In this document: piece by piece, positions 25,228 through 33,665 of the stretch
Position numbering within the stretch: the first letter of the stretch is position 1
How the letters are laid out: each line of letters begins with the position of its first letter
Made by a program: the position numbers and the translations under genes
Source of the DNA: Kluyvera sp040932435
Lineage (GTDB): Bacteria; Pseudomonadota; Gammaproteobacteria; Enterobacterales; Enterobacteriaceae
NCBI RefSeq assembly: GCF_040932435.1
Contig: NZ_JBFQGA010000010.1
Span: 1 to 64,000 of the forward strand
Direction of reading: 5' to 3'
DNA: 64,000 nt
The notes under the pieces: model-generated
What the model was told of the DNA's origin: nothing
Seen by the model: only the letters and a program-made list of their open reading frames with translations
Database searches by the model: none

Positions 25228-25256
25228 ATTAAACCGTAGTCGCTCCTTCCCGTCAA
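25228..25256 (-). promoter_or_regulatory. Sigma-70 promoter of tRNA-Phe
   Basis: On the minus strand TTGACG (25256-25251), a 17-base spacer and TTTAAT (25233-25228) lie just upstream of the tRNA. They are followed by GCGCCTCG, a GC-rich discriminator typical of stringently controlled tRNA promoters. Confidence 0.75.
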
Positions 25257-25343
25257 CCAAAATCACCGAAAAGCCATTCAACTGCTTACTATTGCGGCAA
25301 TTTGCGCGTTTGTCCGGCAAAGCTGACGACACGGGACACAAAC

Positions 25344-25919
25344 TTAGGTCAGCGCGCCGTTTTGACGACACTGGGCAAAGCGCAGAATGTCTTCGGCAAG
25401 GCGATGCGCGGTGTCCACGTCGGCCTGGCTGCGATTGACTAACATGCGGCTCAAGCAGCCTTCCAGCACCAGCTCCATCTGTTTGGCGACCATTGCTGGA
25501 TCGTCCACTTCCAGCTGGGTCAGCAGCGTGTGGCTGAACTGGAATGCGTCCTGCTTCTGCTGGTTGGCGAGCTGGTGAATCGGGTGCTCGGCGTCCGGAT
25601 AGAAGGTGCAGGCGGCGATAAACAGGCAGCCCGGGTAGCGGTTTTTACTCACGCAGTCGGTCAGCGCGGTGTAGCGGGCCAGCAGTTTTTGTTCCGGGGT
25701 GAGATCCTCGTTCAGCATCAGTTGGCGACGCCAAGTCTCCACTTGCTGGCTCAGATAGCGCAGCGCGTCATACAGCAGCGCTTCGCTGTCCGGCCAGAAA
25801 CGACGCAGCTCGTCCACCGGGCGGTCGATGCGCTCGGCAATCATTTCCAGCGTGGTGCTCGCAATCCCTTCCTGCTCGAGGAGCTGTAGGGCTTCCCCCA
25901 ATACGTCTTCGCGTTGCAC
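25344..25919 (-). CDS. yjdC: TetR-like transcriptional regulator YjdC
   Basis: A 191-residue TetR-type regulator. The N-terminal helix-turn-helix covers about residues 5-50 (EALQLLEQEGIASTTLEMIAERIDRPVDELRRFW), and the rest is a helical ligand or dimer domain. It matches E. coli YjdC, which lies immediately downstream of dsbD. It starts 45 bases after the dsbD stop and is probably co-transcribed with cutA and dsbD. Its ligand and targets are not evident. Confidence 0.9.
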   Translation of the reverse strand: MQREDVLGEALQLLEQEGIASTTLEMIAERIDRPVDELRRFWPDSEALLYDALRYLSQQVETWRRQLMLNEDLTPEQKLLARYTALTDCVSKNRYPGCLFIAACTFYPDAEHPIHQLANQQKQDAFQFSHTLLTQLEVDDPAMVAKQMELVLEGCLSRMLVNRSQADVDTAHRLAEDILRFAQCRQNGALT

Positions 25920-25964
25920 GTTACTCTCCTCTATTTAAGACAGTTTCCCGTCTAAAAGTGTTGT

Positions 25965-27659
25965 CTATGGTTGGCTTTCCCGCAAATGGGCGCGGAAAGC
26001 GGCGGCATCTTTGAAGCCGGTAACTCGTCGTGCGGGCTGTTCGTTGCCGTTCTCGTCAAAGAAGAGAATGGTCGGCAGGCCCAGAACCTGTAAATGTTTT
26101 AGCAGCGCCACGTCCTGCGCGTTGTTGGCGGTGACGTCAGCCTGCAACAGCACGGTGTTTTGCAGCGCCTGCTGTACCTGCGGGTCGCTAAAGGTGTACT
26201 TCTCAAACTCTTTGCAGGCGACGCACCAGTCGGCATACAAATCGAGCATCACCGGTTTACCTTGGGCATTGGCCAGCGCCGCGTTCAGCGTTTCAACGTT
26301 GCTGATGCGGGTAAAGTTGAGGTGCGCCTGGGTCTGCGTTGTCGGATGACCAAAGGCCCAATCCTGAAGCGGACGCACGCTAATCAGCGCCGCTGCCAGC
26401 AAAATGATTTGCCCGATGCGCTGCCACGGTTTTTTGAGTTCAAGGCTGGTAATAAATGCCCAGCCGAAGAAGGCCACGCCGAGCATGGACCATAGGCGCA
26501 GCCCCCAGACGTCACCGATGATGCGCTCTAGCAGGAATACCGGCAGGGCGAGGATCACAAAGCCAAACGCCGTTTTGACATGCGCCATCCACGGCCCGCT
26601 TTTTGGCAGCAAGCGGTTGCCGAATACGGTAACGAGGATCAGCGGCAGGCCCATGCCCAGCGCGTAGAGGTACAGCGTACCGCCGCCGAGCCATAGGTTT
26701 CCGCTCTGGGCGATATACAGCAAAATGGCGCTCAGCGGGGCGGTAGTACACGGCGAGCAGATTAGTCCGGCAATCGCCCCCATGGCGAACACGCCGCCCG
26801 TGGAACCACCCTGTTGGCGATTGCTCATCAGGGTGAGACGGGTTTGTAGCGAAGAGGGCAATTGCAGCGAAAATGCACCAAACATCGATAGCGCCAGCAG
26901 AATAAAGACCGCAGACAGCCCGATGAGCACATACGGATGCTGAAGCGCCGCCTGGAACTGCATTCCGGCAGCGGCCACGACGAGGCCGAGCGCAGTGTAG
27001 GTGAGCGCCATACCCTGCACGTAGATGAAGGCCAACAGTAGCGCGCGCGCCGTTGATAGACGCTGTTTGCCGCCGAGGACGATGCCGGAGATCAGCGGAT
27101 ACATCGGCAGCACGCAAGGAGTGAAGGCGATGCCGATGCCAATTAAAAGCGCCCAGAGCGCGGAGAAGGGTAAGTCGGCGCGGGTTTCGCCGCTCACCCC
27201 GGCCTTCTCCCCGGAGGGGAGAGGGGGAAGGGCTTCGACCGCACTCAAGGGTACGGTTTTGGTTTCTGGCGGGTAACAAAAGCCCGCGTCGGCGCAGCCT
27301 TGGTAGGTAACGGTCAGCGTGGCACCCGCGTCGGCTTGGGTCAGCGCAACCGGCACCGTTAAGCGCTGGCGGTAGATTTCGCTTTTGCCGTAAAACTCGT
27401 CGTTATGCCACTCGCCTTTAGGCATTTGCAGCGGGGCGATGTGGGCGCTCGCTGGCGTGACGGTAACCTGTTTGCGGTACAGGTAGTAGCCGTCTTTCAC
27501 CTGCCAGGTGAGATTCACATCATGCTGGTCCTGCTGGAAATCGAAGGCAAACGCCTGGTCAGCAGGGACGAAACTGGAACGGCCGGGCGCGTCAAATAGC
27601 CCGGCGAAGGCTGAGGTGCTGCACAGCAGCAGGATCAGCGTAAGGAAGCGTTGAGCCAT
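25965..27659 (-). CDS. dsbD: Thiol:disulfide interchange protein DsbD
   Basis: A 564-residue full-length DsbD. Signal peptide 1-19 (SAFA-GLFD); periplasmic alpha domain with its Cys pair in GCADAGFCYPPE; eight-span beta domain with FTPCVLPMYP and ICSPCTTAPL; C-terminal gamma thioredoxin domain with DWCVACKEF. It passes electrons from cytosolic thioredoxin to DsbC, DsbG and CcmG. The alpha-beta linker carries a short Gly/Ser/Glu-rich insert (PLPSGEKAGVSGE) encoded by a palindromic repeat (27191-27230) not expected from E. coli DsbD. Its start lies 25 bases inside the 3' end of cutA. Confidence 0.97.
   Translation of the reverse strand: MAQRFLTLILLLCSTSAFAGLFDAPGRSSFVPADQAFAFDFQQDQHDVNLTWQVKDGYYLYRKQVTVTPASAHIAPLQMPKGEWHNDEFYGKSEIYRQRLTVPVALTQADAGATLTVTYQGCADAGFCYPPETKTVPLSAVEALPPLPSGEKAGVSGETRADLPFSALWALLIGIGIAFTPCVLPMYPLISGIVLGGKQRLSTARALLLAFIYVQGMALTYTALGLVVAAAGMQFQAALQHPYVLIGLSAVFILLALSMFGAFSLQLPSSLQTRLTLMSNRQQGGSTGGVFAMGAIAGLICSPCTTAPLSAILLYIAQSGNLWLGGGTLYLYALGMGLPLILVTVFGNRLLPKSGPWMAHVKTAFGFVILALPVFLLERIIGDVWGLRLWSMLGVAFFGWAFITSLELKKPWQRIGQIILLAAALISVRPLQDWAFGHPTTQTQAHLNFTRISNVETLNAALANAQGKPVMLDLYADWCVACKEFEKYTFSDPQVQQALQNTVLLQADVTANNAQDVALLKHLQVLGLPTILFFDENGNEQPARRVTGFKDAAAFRAHLRESQP
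27191..27230 (-). repeat. Palindromic repeat embedded in dsbD
   Basis: Read on the minus strand the segment runs CCCCTCTCCCCTCCGGGGAG followed by AAGGCCGGGGTGAGCGG. It is nearly the same as the intergenic repeat at 14399-14438 (CCCCTCTCCC, CTCC, GGGGAGAGGG, TAGGGTGAGGGG). It is in frame and codes for the alpha-beta linker of DsbD. Confidence 0.8.
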
Positions 27660-27958
27660 GAGAGATAATCAACATCTGCGTGAGTAACGGGTAAGACTAA
27701 CAGTTCGGGTGTTTGATACGGGTGATGTGCCTTCAGGCAGTCCAGCAGGGCCTGCTGGTGAGCAACGTCGGTTTTCAGCAGCATCTGCACTTCATACTCC
27801 TGTTCGAGTTTCCCCTCCCAGTAGTAGAGCGATGTCGCGCCGGGCAGCAGCGTGGCGCAGGCGGCGAGTTTTTCAGCCAATACTTTCGCCGCTAGGTCCT
27901 GAGCGGTTGCTTCATCTGGAGCCGTACAGAGAACCACAACAACGTCGGGTGTGCTCAT
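27635..27958 (-). CDS. cutA: Divalent cation tolerance protein CutA
   Basis: A 107-residue trimeric CutA1 protein starting MSTPDVVVVLCTAPDEATAQ. Family signatures are AEKLAACATLLPGATSLYYWEGKLE and HPYQTPELLVLPV. It is linked to copper and other divalent metal tolerance, though the mechanism is unclear. The ATG at 27958 gives the usual length; the frame is open further upstream, but that part is not family-like. It overlaps dsbD by 25 bases and leads the cutA-dsbD-yjdC run. Confidence 0.95.
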   Translation of the reverse strand: MSTPDVVVVLCTAPDEATAQDLAAKVLAEKLAACATLLPGATSLYYWEGKLEQEYEVQMLLKTDVAHQQALLDCLKAHHPYQTPELLVLPVTHADVDYLSWLNASLR

Positions 27959-28019
27959 GGTCAACCTCGTATCGATGAAAAGAGGCACTATAGCACGGTG
28001 GGTAACGGGGATGAATGAA

Positions 28020-28040
28020 TCGGGCCGCAACGCGGCCCGA
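28020..28040 (-). terminator. Hairpin between dcuA and cutA
   Basis: TCGGGCCGC and GCGGCCCGA arms around a 3-base loop follow the dcuA stop on the minus strand. The downstream T-run is poor on that strand (TTCATTCAT). Confidence 0.6.
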
Positions 28041-28062
28041 CTTTTATGATATTTACAGCGGA

Positions 28063-29364
28063 TTAGAGCATCAGCCCGCCAAAAATAAACCCGAGGATCA
28101 CGCACAGCGTAATGGCGATAACACCCGGGATCAGGAAGGCGTGGTTAAAGACGTATTTGCCGATACGCGTGGAGCCGGTGTCATCCATCTCCACCGCTGC
28201 CAGCAGCGTTGGGTAAGTTGGCAGGACGAACAGGGCAGAAACCGCCGCAAATGAGGCAATGGCTGTCAGCGGCGTGACGCCCAGCATCAGCGCTGCAGGC
28301 ATCAGTGCTTTGGTGGTCGCGGCCTGGGAATAAAGCAGGGTCGCGGCGAAGAACAGCACGACGGCTAGCAGCCACGGATAGTTATGCAGCAGATCGCCCG
28401 CAACCGCCTGGATATCGGCGATATGCGCTTTCACGAAGGTATCGCCCAGCCATGCTACGCCCAGCACGCACACGCAGGCGCTCATGCCGGATTTAAAGGT
28501 GCTGGCATTGAGGATTTCGCCGGTGTCGATTTTACAGGTGATGCAAATCAGCGTGGCGATGGTCAGCATGAACACCACGATGGCTTCGTTACGCGGCAGC
28601 ACCGGGTTTTGAATCAGCCCGACGGTGTCGCTGATAGCGGTAGCGTAGAACATGACTGCCACGATACCGATAAGGAACAGCAACACAGAGCGTTTGGCAT
28701 GCGGCTTCAGCTCAAAGACTTTGCTACCACGCAGGCGGACTTCACCTTTCGCCAGACGTTCCTGATACACAGGGTCGTCTTTCAGTTCACAGCCGAGGAA
28801 GTTACACACCACGGCGGTCAGCATCACCGCAATCAGCGTCACGGGAATACAGATGGCCAGCAGTGTCAGGTAGCTGACGCCCATTGGCTCAAGAATGCCG
28901 GCGAAGAACACCACTGCCGCTGAAATTGGCGAAGCGGTAATCGCTATCTGCGAGGCGACGACAGCGATAGAAAGCGGGCGGGAAGGGCGAATACCCTGCT
29001 CTTTCGCCACTTCGGTAATCACCGGCAGCGTGGAGAATGCCGTGTGCCCGGTCCCTGCTAGGATGGTCATAAACCAAGTGACCAGCGGCGCGAGGAAGGT
29101 GATATAACGCGGGTGCCGGCGTAGCAAACGCTCCGCGAGGCTGACCAGATAATCCATACCGCCCGCCACCTGCATGGCGGCAATGGCGGCGATAACAGCC
29201 ATGATGATTTCGATAACATCAAAGGGGATCGCACCGGGTTGTATCTGAAATATCAGCGTTAACACCAGTACGCCTAAGCCACCGGCAAAGCCGATGCCTA
29301 TCCCTCCGAGCCTTGCCCCCAGATAAATGGCAAGAAGCACGATGACCAGTTCTGCTCCAAACAT
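28063..29364 (-). CDS. dcuA: Anaerobic C4-dicarboxylate transporter DcuA
   Basis: A 433-residue inner-membrane protein of the Dcu family with ten or more hydrophobic spans (start MFGAELVIVLLAIYLGARLGG). It exchanges or takes up fumarate, aspartate, malate and succinate. It lies directly downstream of aspA with a hairpin between, the same order as in E. coli, so aspartate imported by DcuA feeds AspA and then fumarate respiration via FrdABCD, also in this window. Confidence 0.97.
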   Translation of the reverse strand: MFGAELVIVLLAIYLGARLGGIGIGFAGGLGVLVLTLIFQIQPGAIPFDVIEIIMAVIAAIAAMQVAGGMDYLVSLAERLLRRHPRYITFLAPLVTWFMTILAGTGHTAFSTLPVITEVAKEQGIRPSRPLSIAVVASQIAITASPISAAVVFFAGILEPMGVSYLTLLAICIPVTLIAVMLTAVVCNFLGCELKDDPVYQERLAKGEVRLRGSKVFELKPHAKRSVLLFLIGIVAVMFYATAISDTVGLIQNPVLPRNEAIVVFMLTIATLICITCKIDTGEILNASTFKSGMSACVCVLGVAWLGDTFVKAHIADIQAVAGDLLHNYPWLLAVVLFFAATLLYSQAATTKALMPAALMLGVTPLTAIASFAAVSALFVLPTYPTLLAAVEMDDTGSTRIGKYVFNHAFLIPGVIAITLCVILGFIFGGLML

Positions 29365-29426
29365 ATATGCCTTCCTTGTTTACCAGATTGATATGTAATT
29401 GTTGTGTTTTCGTGAATTATAGAAAC

Positions 29427-29454
29427 AAAAAAGGCATGTCATCATGACATGCCT
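29427..29454 (-). terminator. Terminator after aspA
   Basis: On the minus strand a GGCATGTCAT / ATGACATGCC stem is followed by TTTTTTG. It lies between aspA and dcuA and would set how far aspA transcription reads into dcuA. Confidence 0.85.
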
Positions 29455-29474
29455 CAGTGTATTAGTCGGAAAGA

Positions 29475-30911
29475 CTACTGCTCGCTTTCATCGGTATAGC
29501 GCTTCGCTTTATAGGCCGGGTGCATCAGGTTTTGCGGGGAGAAGATATCATCCAGCTCCGCTTCCGTTAGCAGTCCACGTTCCAGCACCACTTCACGGAC
29601 GCTCTTCCCGGTTTCGGCACAGATTTTACCGACGATATCGCCGTTATGGTGGCCGATGAATGGGTTCAGGTAGGTGACGATGCCGATGGAGTTGTAGACG
29701 TAGCTTTCGCACACTTCTTTGTTTGCGGTGATACCGTCGACGCATTTTTCCAGCAGGTTGTAGCAGGCGTTGGTCAGGATGTGGACCGATTCAAACAGCG
29801 CTTGGCCGATAACCGGCTCCATCACGTTCAGCTGCAGCTGACCGGCTTCTGAAGCCATGGTGACGGTGGTATCGTTGCCGATAACCTTGAAGCACACTTG
29901 GTTTACCACTTCAGGCACAACCGGGTTCACTTTGGCTGGCATGATTGAGGAGCCCGCCTGCAGTTCTGGCAGGTTGATTTCGTTCAGACCAGCGCGTGGG
30001 CCGGAGGACAGGAGACGAAGGTCGTTACAGATCTTCGACATTTTCACCGCCAGACGTTTCAGCGAGCTGTGCACCATGACATAGGCGCCACAGTCGGAAG
30101 TCGCTTCAATCAGGTCTTCCGCTGGTACAACCGCCAGGTTGCTGACCTCTGCCAGTTTCTGCACCGCCAGTTGCTGATAGCCGTCTGGGGTATTCAGACG
30201 AGTACCGATAGCGGTCGCGCCGAGGTTCACTTCCAGCAGCAGTTCTGCAGTACGCAGCAGGTTTTTGGTCTCTTCATTCAGCAGCACGCTGAACGCATGG
30301 AATTCCTGACCGAGAGTCATCGGTACCGCGTCCTGAAGCTGGGTACGGCCCATTTTCAGCACATCTTGGAATTCGACCGCTTTACGTTGGAAGCCTTCGC
30401 CCAATTGATGAATAGCATCAATCAGTTTCAGAATAGAGGTGTAAACCGCGATGCGGAAACCGGTTGGGTAGGCATCGTTGGTGGACTGGCATTTATTGAC
30501 GTGGTCGTTCGGGTTCAGGAACTGGTATTCACCTTTCTGGTGGCCCAGCAGTTCCAGACCAATATTCGCCAATACTTCGTTGGTGTTCATGTTCACTGAG
30601 GTGCCGGCACCGCCCTGGTAAACATCTACCGGGAACTGATCCATGCACTTGCCGTTATTCAGGACTTCATCACATGCAGCAATAATGGCGTTAGCGACGC
30701 CTTTCGGAATGGTTTGCAGCTCTTTGTTTGCCATTGCCGCCGCTTTCTTCACCATCACCATCCCACGGACGAACTCTGGGATGTCGCTGATTTTACTGTT
30801 ACTAATGTAAAAGTTTTCAATCGCTCTCAGAGTATGAACGCCATAGTAAGCGTCCGCAGGAACTTCCCTGGTACCCAACAGATCTTCTTCGATACGAATG
30901 TTGTTTAGCAT
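29475..30911 (-). CDS. aspA: Aspartate ammonia-lyase AspA
   Basis: A 478-residue aspartase of the fumarase/aspartase superfamily. The signature GSSIMPAKVNP (the flexible SS loop) is present, as are TSVNMNTNEVLAN and GRTQLQDAVPMTLGQEF. It converts L-aspartate to fumarate and ammonia. The ATG at 30911 gives exactly the E. coli length; the open frame extends 13 codons upstream, but those are not part of the family. Upstream sequence holds a CRP-like site, fitting the known catabolite control of aspA in E. coli. Confidence 0.97.
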   Translation of the reverse strand: MLNNIRIEEDLLGTREVPADAYYGVHTLRAIENFYISNSKISDIPEFVRGMVMVKKAAAMANKELQTIPKGVANAIIAACDEVLNNGKCMDQFPVDVYQGGAGTSVNMNTNEVLANIGLELLGHQKGEYQFLNPNDHVNKCQSTNDAYPTGFRIAVYTSILKLIDAIHQLGEGFQRKAVEFQDVLKMGRTQLQDAVPMTLGQEFHAFSVLLNEETKNLLRTAELLLEVNLGATAIGTRLNTPDGYQQLAVQKLAEVSNLAVVPAEDLIEATSDCGAYVMVHSSLKRLAVKMSKICNDLRLLSSGPRAGLNEINLPELQAGSSIMPAKVNPVVPEVVNQVCFKVIGNDTTVTMASEAGQLQLNVMEPVIGQALFESVHILTNACYNLLEKCVDGITANKEVCESYVYNSIGIVTYLNPFIGHHNGDIVGKICAETGKSVREVVLERGLLTEAELDDIFSPQNLMHPAYKAKRYTDESEQ

Positions 30912-31248
30912 GTGAACCTTCTTTTTGCGAGCTGCCAATGATTTCACCAAATACGCAGGATTTTCGTGGTCATGCGTTTTTCTTACCGCAGATTATTTCC
31001 TTAATCGCCCCAGTGTCCATGATCATATGCTGATAATAGCGGATTGCAGTAATCTGGATCACTTATTATAAGCTCGACTGAAAAGAATTATTGATTTGTG
31101 AAATGAATCACCGCTTGACCTTTGTTGACAAAAATATCAGGCGCGGTTGATTGAAATGCGGTGATTGACCACCATTTATACGTAGTGCAGAGAACCATAA
31201 ATCACTGCAAACGCGTTGTACGCGTTGTTTACCTCACAGGAGATGCCA
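30912..31248. promoter_or_regulatory. Divergent aspA-fxsA promoter region
   Basis: A 337-base AT-rich gap between divergently transcribed aspA and fxsA, with no ORF. It holds a CRP-like site (31097-31112) and plus-strand TTGACC and TTGACA boxes at about 31115-31130 that may serve as -35 elements for fxsA. Exact start sites cannot be read from sequence. Confidence 0.6.
31097..31112. promoter_or_regulatory. CRP-like binding site
   Basis: TGTGA-N6-TCACC, one base off the TGTGA-N6-TCACA consensus, in the aspA-fxsA divergent region. Consistent with cAMP-CRP activation of aspA. Confidence 0.6.
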
Positions 31249-31725
31249 GTGCGCTGGATACCGTTAATCGCAATATTTCTCTATGTTTACATTGAGATAT
31301 CTATTTTTATCCAGGTTGCCCATGTTTTTGGCGTCCTGTTGACGTTGGTTTTGGTTATTTTTACATCGGTAATCGGCATGTCGCTGGTGCGTAACCAGGG
31401 CTTCAAAAATCTGATGCTGATGCAGGAAAAAATGCAGGCGGGTGAAAGCCCAGCCGCCGAGATGATCAAAAGCGTTTCGCTGATCCTCGCCGGTTTGCTG
31501 CTGCTGTTGCCAGGCTTCTTTACCGATTTCCTGGGCTTGATACTGTTGTTGCCGCCGGTGCAAAAACACCTGACGGTCAAGCTGATGCCGTATCTGCATT
31601 TCAATCGGATGCCGGGAGGGGGATTTGCCGGTGGCACCACGAGCGGTCAGACCTTTGATGGAGAGTATCAGCGTAAGGACGAGCGTGCGGATCAAATTGA
31701 CCACAAAGACGATCAGCGCCCTTAA
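31249..31725 (+). CDS. fxsA: FxsA membrane protein
   Basis: A 158-residue inner-membrane protein with about four hydrophobic spans and a hydrophilic, charged C-terminus (DGEYQRKDERADQIDHKDDQRP). Overproduced FxsA in E. coli suppresses F-plasmid exclusion of phage T7; its normal role is unclear. The GTG at 31249 is chosen because AGGAG lies 6 bases before it and the length then equals E. coli FxsA; the ATG at 31243 is too close to that site. A REP element follows. Confidence 0.93.
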   Translation: MRWIPLIAIFLYVYIEISIFIQVAHVFGVLLTLVLVIFTSVIGMSLVRNQGFKNLMLMQEKMQAGESPAAEMIKSVSLILAGLLLLLPGFFTDFLGLILLLPPVQKHLTVKLMPYLHFNRMPGGGFAGGTTSGQTFDGEYQRKDERADQIDHKDDQRP

Positions 31726-31757
31726 TATTAAACATGTCGCCCGGCGCGACAAATAGG

Positions 31758-31834
31758 TAGGCCGGATAAGGCAACGCCGCCATCCGGCAATCTGCGCCGG
31801 GTAGCCTGATGGCGCTGCGCTTATCAGGCCTACG
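31758..31834. repeat. REP/BIME element
   Basis: TAGGCCGGATAAGGC with GCCATCCGGC at the left and GCCTGATGGCGC with GCTTATCAGGCCTAC at the right: a REP pair between the convergent fxsA and yjeH genes. Confidence 0.92.
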
Positions 31835-31852
31835 ATTTTTCCCGAAGCGGCG

Positions 31853-33088
31853 TTATTGTGCCCTTTTGGGCAGCAGCCACCACAGTGCCAGCAGCATGAT
31901 AATCGCGTACAAACTCTTCCAGCCGACCATCGCCAGCAGCAGTACACACAGCGCTACGCCAATTACTGACAGCACGCGGAAACGGCCAACAAGCAACCGG
32001 CACCCCGCCAGCATGCACAGCAGATAAATCATGATAAAAATTCCGTTGGCGTAGATAATCAGCGCATCGAGATTAATGTTGAGCCAGTAGCTGGCCAGCG
32101 TACTGACCATACAGCTGCCAATCACCACATTTAACGCATTGCGCGGTACATGCTTAGGCGACAGGCGTGCCAGATAACCGCTGGGTTTGTATTGTGCCTG
32201 CGACCAGACCAGGCGGGCAAAACTCTGGATGTAGATATTCAGGCTGGCGAAGCAGGCGAGGAAGCCAATGACGCTCGCCACCCACAGCGCCTTCACGCCG
32301 AATAGCTGCACCACGATGGTGGGCAGCGATGCGGCCGCGGTATTTGCCGCACCGTAGGCATGAAAACGTAGCACCAGTACCGTACAGGCCCAGTAAACCA
32401 CGCCTGCCAGCAAGAGGCCGATAATCAGCGCGCGTGGGAAATCCCGCTCCGGGTGGCGAAACTCGGAGGCCATATGGGCGAATGCTTCTAGGCCGACAAA
32501 GCACCAGAACATCACCGATAGCGCGGCAAATAGCTGTGAATGGTCAATATCCGTGAGCGCAGGGAAGGGGATGGCTTTGAGCGAGATGTCGCCGTAAATC
32601 CAAATGGTCGCCAGCAGCGCGACTATCATAATGGCAACCAGCGTCTGGATGTTGGCGCTGGAGCTGGCGCCACGTGAACCGAGCCACCAGACTATCGCCA
32701 GCGTGGCCATCTCGGCCATCAGCAGTTGCCAACCGTGCCAGCCAAACAGCGCCTGAGTGAAGCCGGATGCAATGTGCAGCGCAGCGGGCAGGCCGACGGG
32801 GATAACCGAGAGAAAGAGCCAGCCGGTGACGCGAGCCAGCCGGGGACCGAAGGCCATCTCGACGAAGTGCGCGACGCCGCCGGCGCTGGGGAAATGACGG
32901 CCGAGCAGGGCGAAAACAATCGCTACTGGAAACACCAGCACAATCAATGCGGGCCACGCCCACAGGCTGTTATTTCCAGCGACTAACGCGCCAAGCGCCG
33001 GGACGGCAAAAACGCCGGTACCCAGTAGCGACGTTGACAGTAATCCCACTCCCTGAGCTAAGCCTAGCTCCTGTTTTAGTCCCGACAT
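31853..33088 (-). CDS. yjeH: Amino-acid exporter YjeH (APC superfamily)
   Basis: A 411-residue APC-superfamily permease with about twelve hydrophobic spans (start MSGLKQELGLAQGVGLLSTS). E. coli YjeH exports L-methionine and branched-chain amino acids. The ATG at 33088 has GAGG upstream. The C-terminus is slightly shorter than in E. coli. It is divergent from groSL. Confidence 0.93.
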   Translation of the reverse strand: MSGLKQELGLAQGVGLLSTSLLGTGVFAVPALGALVAGNNSLWAWPALIVLVFPVAIVFALLGRHFPSAGGVAHFVEMAFGPRLARVTGWLFLSVIPVGLPAALHIASGFTQALFGWHGWQLLMAEMATLAIVWWLGSRGASSSANIQTLVAIMIVALLATIWIYGDISLKAIPFPALTDIDHSQLFAALSVMFWCFVGLEAFAHMASEFRHPERDFPRALIIGLLLAGVVYWACTVLVLRFHAYGAANTAAASLPTIVVQLFGVKALWVASVIGFLACFASLNIYIQSFARLVWSQAQYKPSGYLARLSPKHVPRNALNVVIGSCMVSTLASYWLNINLDALIIYANGIFIMIYLLCMLAGCRLLVGRFRVLSVIGVALCVLLLAMVGWKSLYAIIMLLALWWLLPKRAQ

Positions 33089-33229
33089 TACCCTCTTCCA
33101 CACCCTGACAAAGAGCGCGATTTTACCACATCAGGCTTGCCGATGACTCAGCGCCATTGTGCTGTAGTCTGCCGGAAACTCAGTGATTTATCGCGAACAG
33201 GCGCCGGAAAAAATTTTTTTTGGGTTTCC

Positions 33230-33259
33230 CCCTTGAAGGGGAAAAGAACACCCCCATCT
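33230..33259 (+). promoter_or_regulatory. Sigma-32 heat-shock promoter of groSL
   Basis: CTTGAA at 33232-33237 and CCCCATCT at 33252-33259 with a 14-base spacer match the sigma-32 consensus (CTTGAAA, N11-15, CCCCATNT) and the known E. coli groE promoter. It lies 80 bases before the groS ATG. Confidence 0.92.
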
Positions 33260-33338
33260 CTCTGGCACTAGCCGGAAAACCGTGTACGGCCCGGCGTCAT
33301 CCATAACTGATAATGACTTTCTCAAAGGAGAGCTATCA

Positions 33339-33632
33339 ATGAGTATTCGTCCGCTACATGATCGTGTGATCGTCAAACGTAAAGAAGTTGAAACCAAATC
33401 TGCTGGTGGCATCGTCCTGACCGGTTCTGCTGCAGCTAAATCAACTCGTGGCGAAATCATCGCTGTCGGTAAGGGCCGCATCCTGGAAAACGGAACCGTG
33501 CAGCCACTGGACGTTAAAGTTGGTGACATCGTGATTTTCAACGACGGCTACGGCGTGAAATCTGAGAAGATCGACAATGAAGAAGTGTTGATCATGTCTG
33601 AAAGCGACATCCTGGCAATTGTTGAAGCGTAA
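33339..33632 (+). CDS. groS: Co-chaperonin GroES
   Basis: A 97-residue GroES starting MSIRPLHDRVIVKRKEVETK, with the mobile loop (ETKSAGGIVLTGSAAAKS) that contacts GroEL. It caps the GroEL chamber as a heptamer. AAGGAG lies 8 bases before the ATG at 33339. It is first in the heat-shock operon under the sigma-32 promoter at 33230, with groL 33 bases downstream. Confidence 0.98.
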   Translation: MSIRPLHDRVIVKRKEVETKSAGGIVLTGSAAAKSTRGEIIAVGKGRILENGTVQPLDVKVGDIVIFNDGYGVKSEKIDNEEVLIMSESDILAIVEA

Positions 33633-33665
33633 GTAACGCGCAAACGAATTTGAGGAATAGAAGAA

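Noticed and set aside
25016..25344. tRNA-Phe as the attachment site of a genomic island
   Set aside because: No integrase gene, no direct repeat of the tRNA 3' end and no phage or plasmid genes in the adjacent sequence; only a weak inverted similarity was found.
26512..27279. A 255-codon open frame in another minus-strand frame of dsbD
   Set aside because: It is out of frame with the conserved DsbD domains; its Arg/Pro/Ala-rich translation is typical of a shifted frame in GC-rich DNA.
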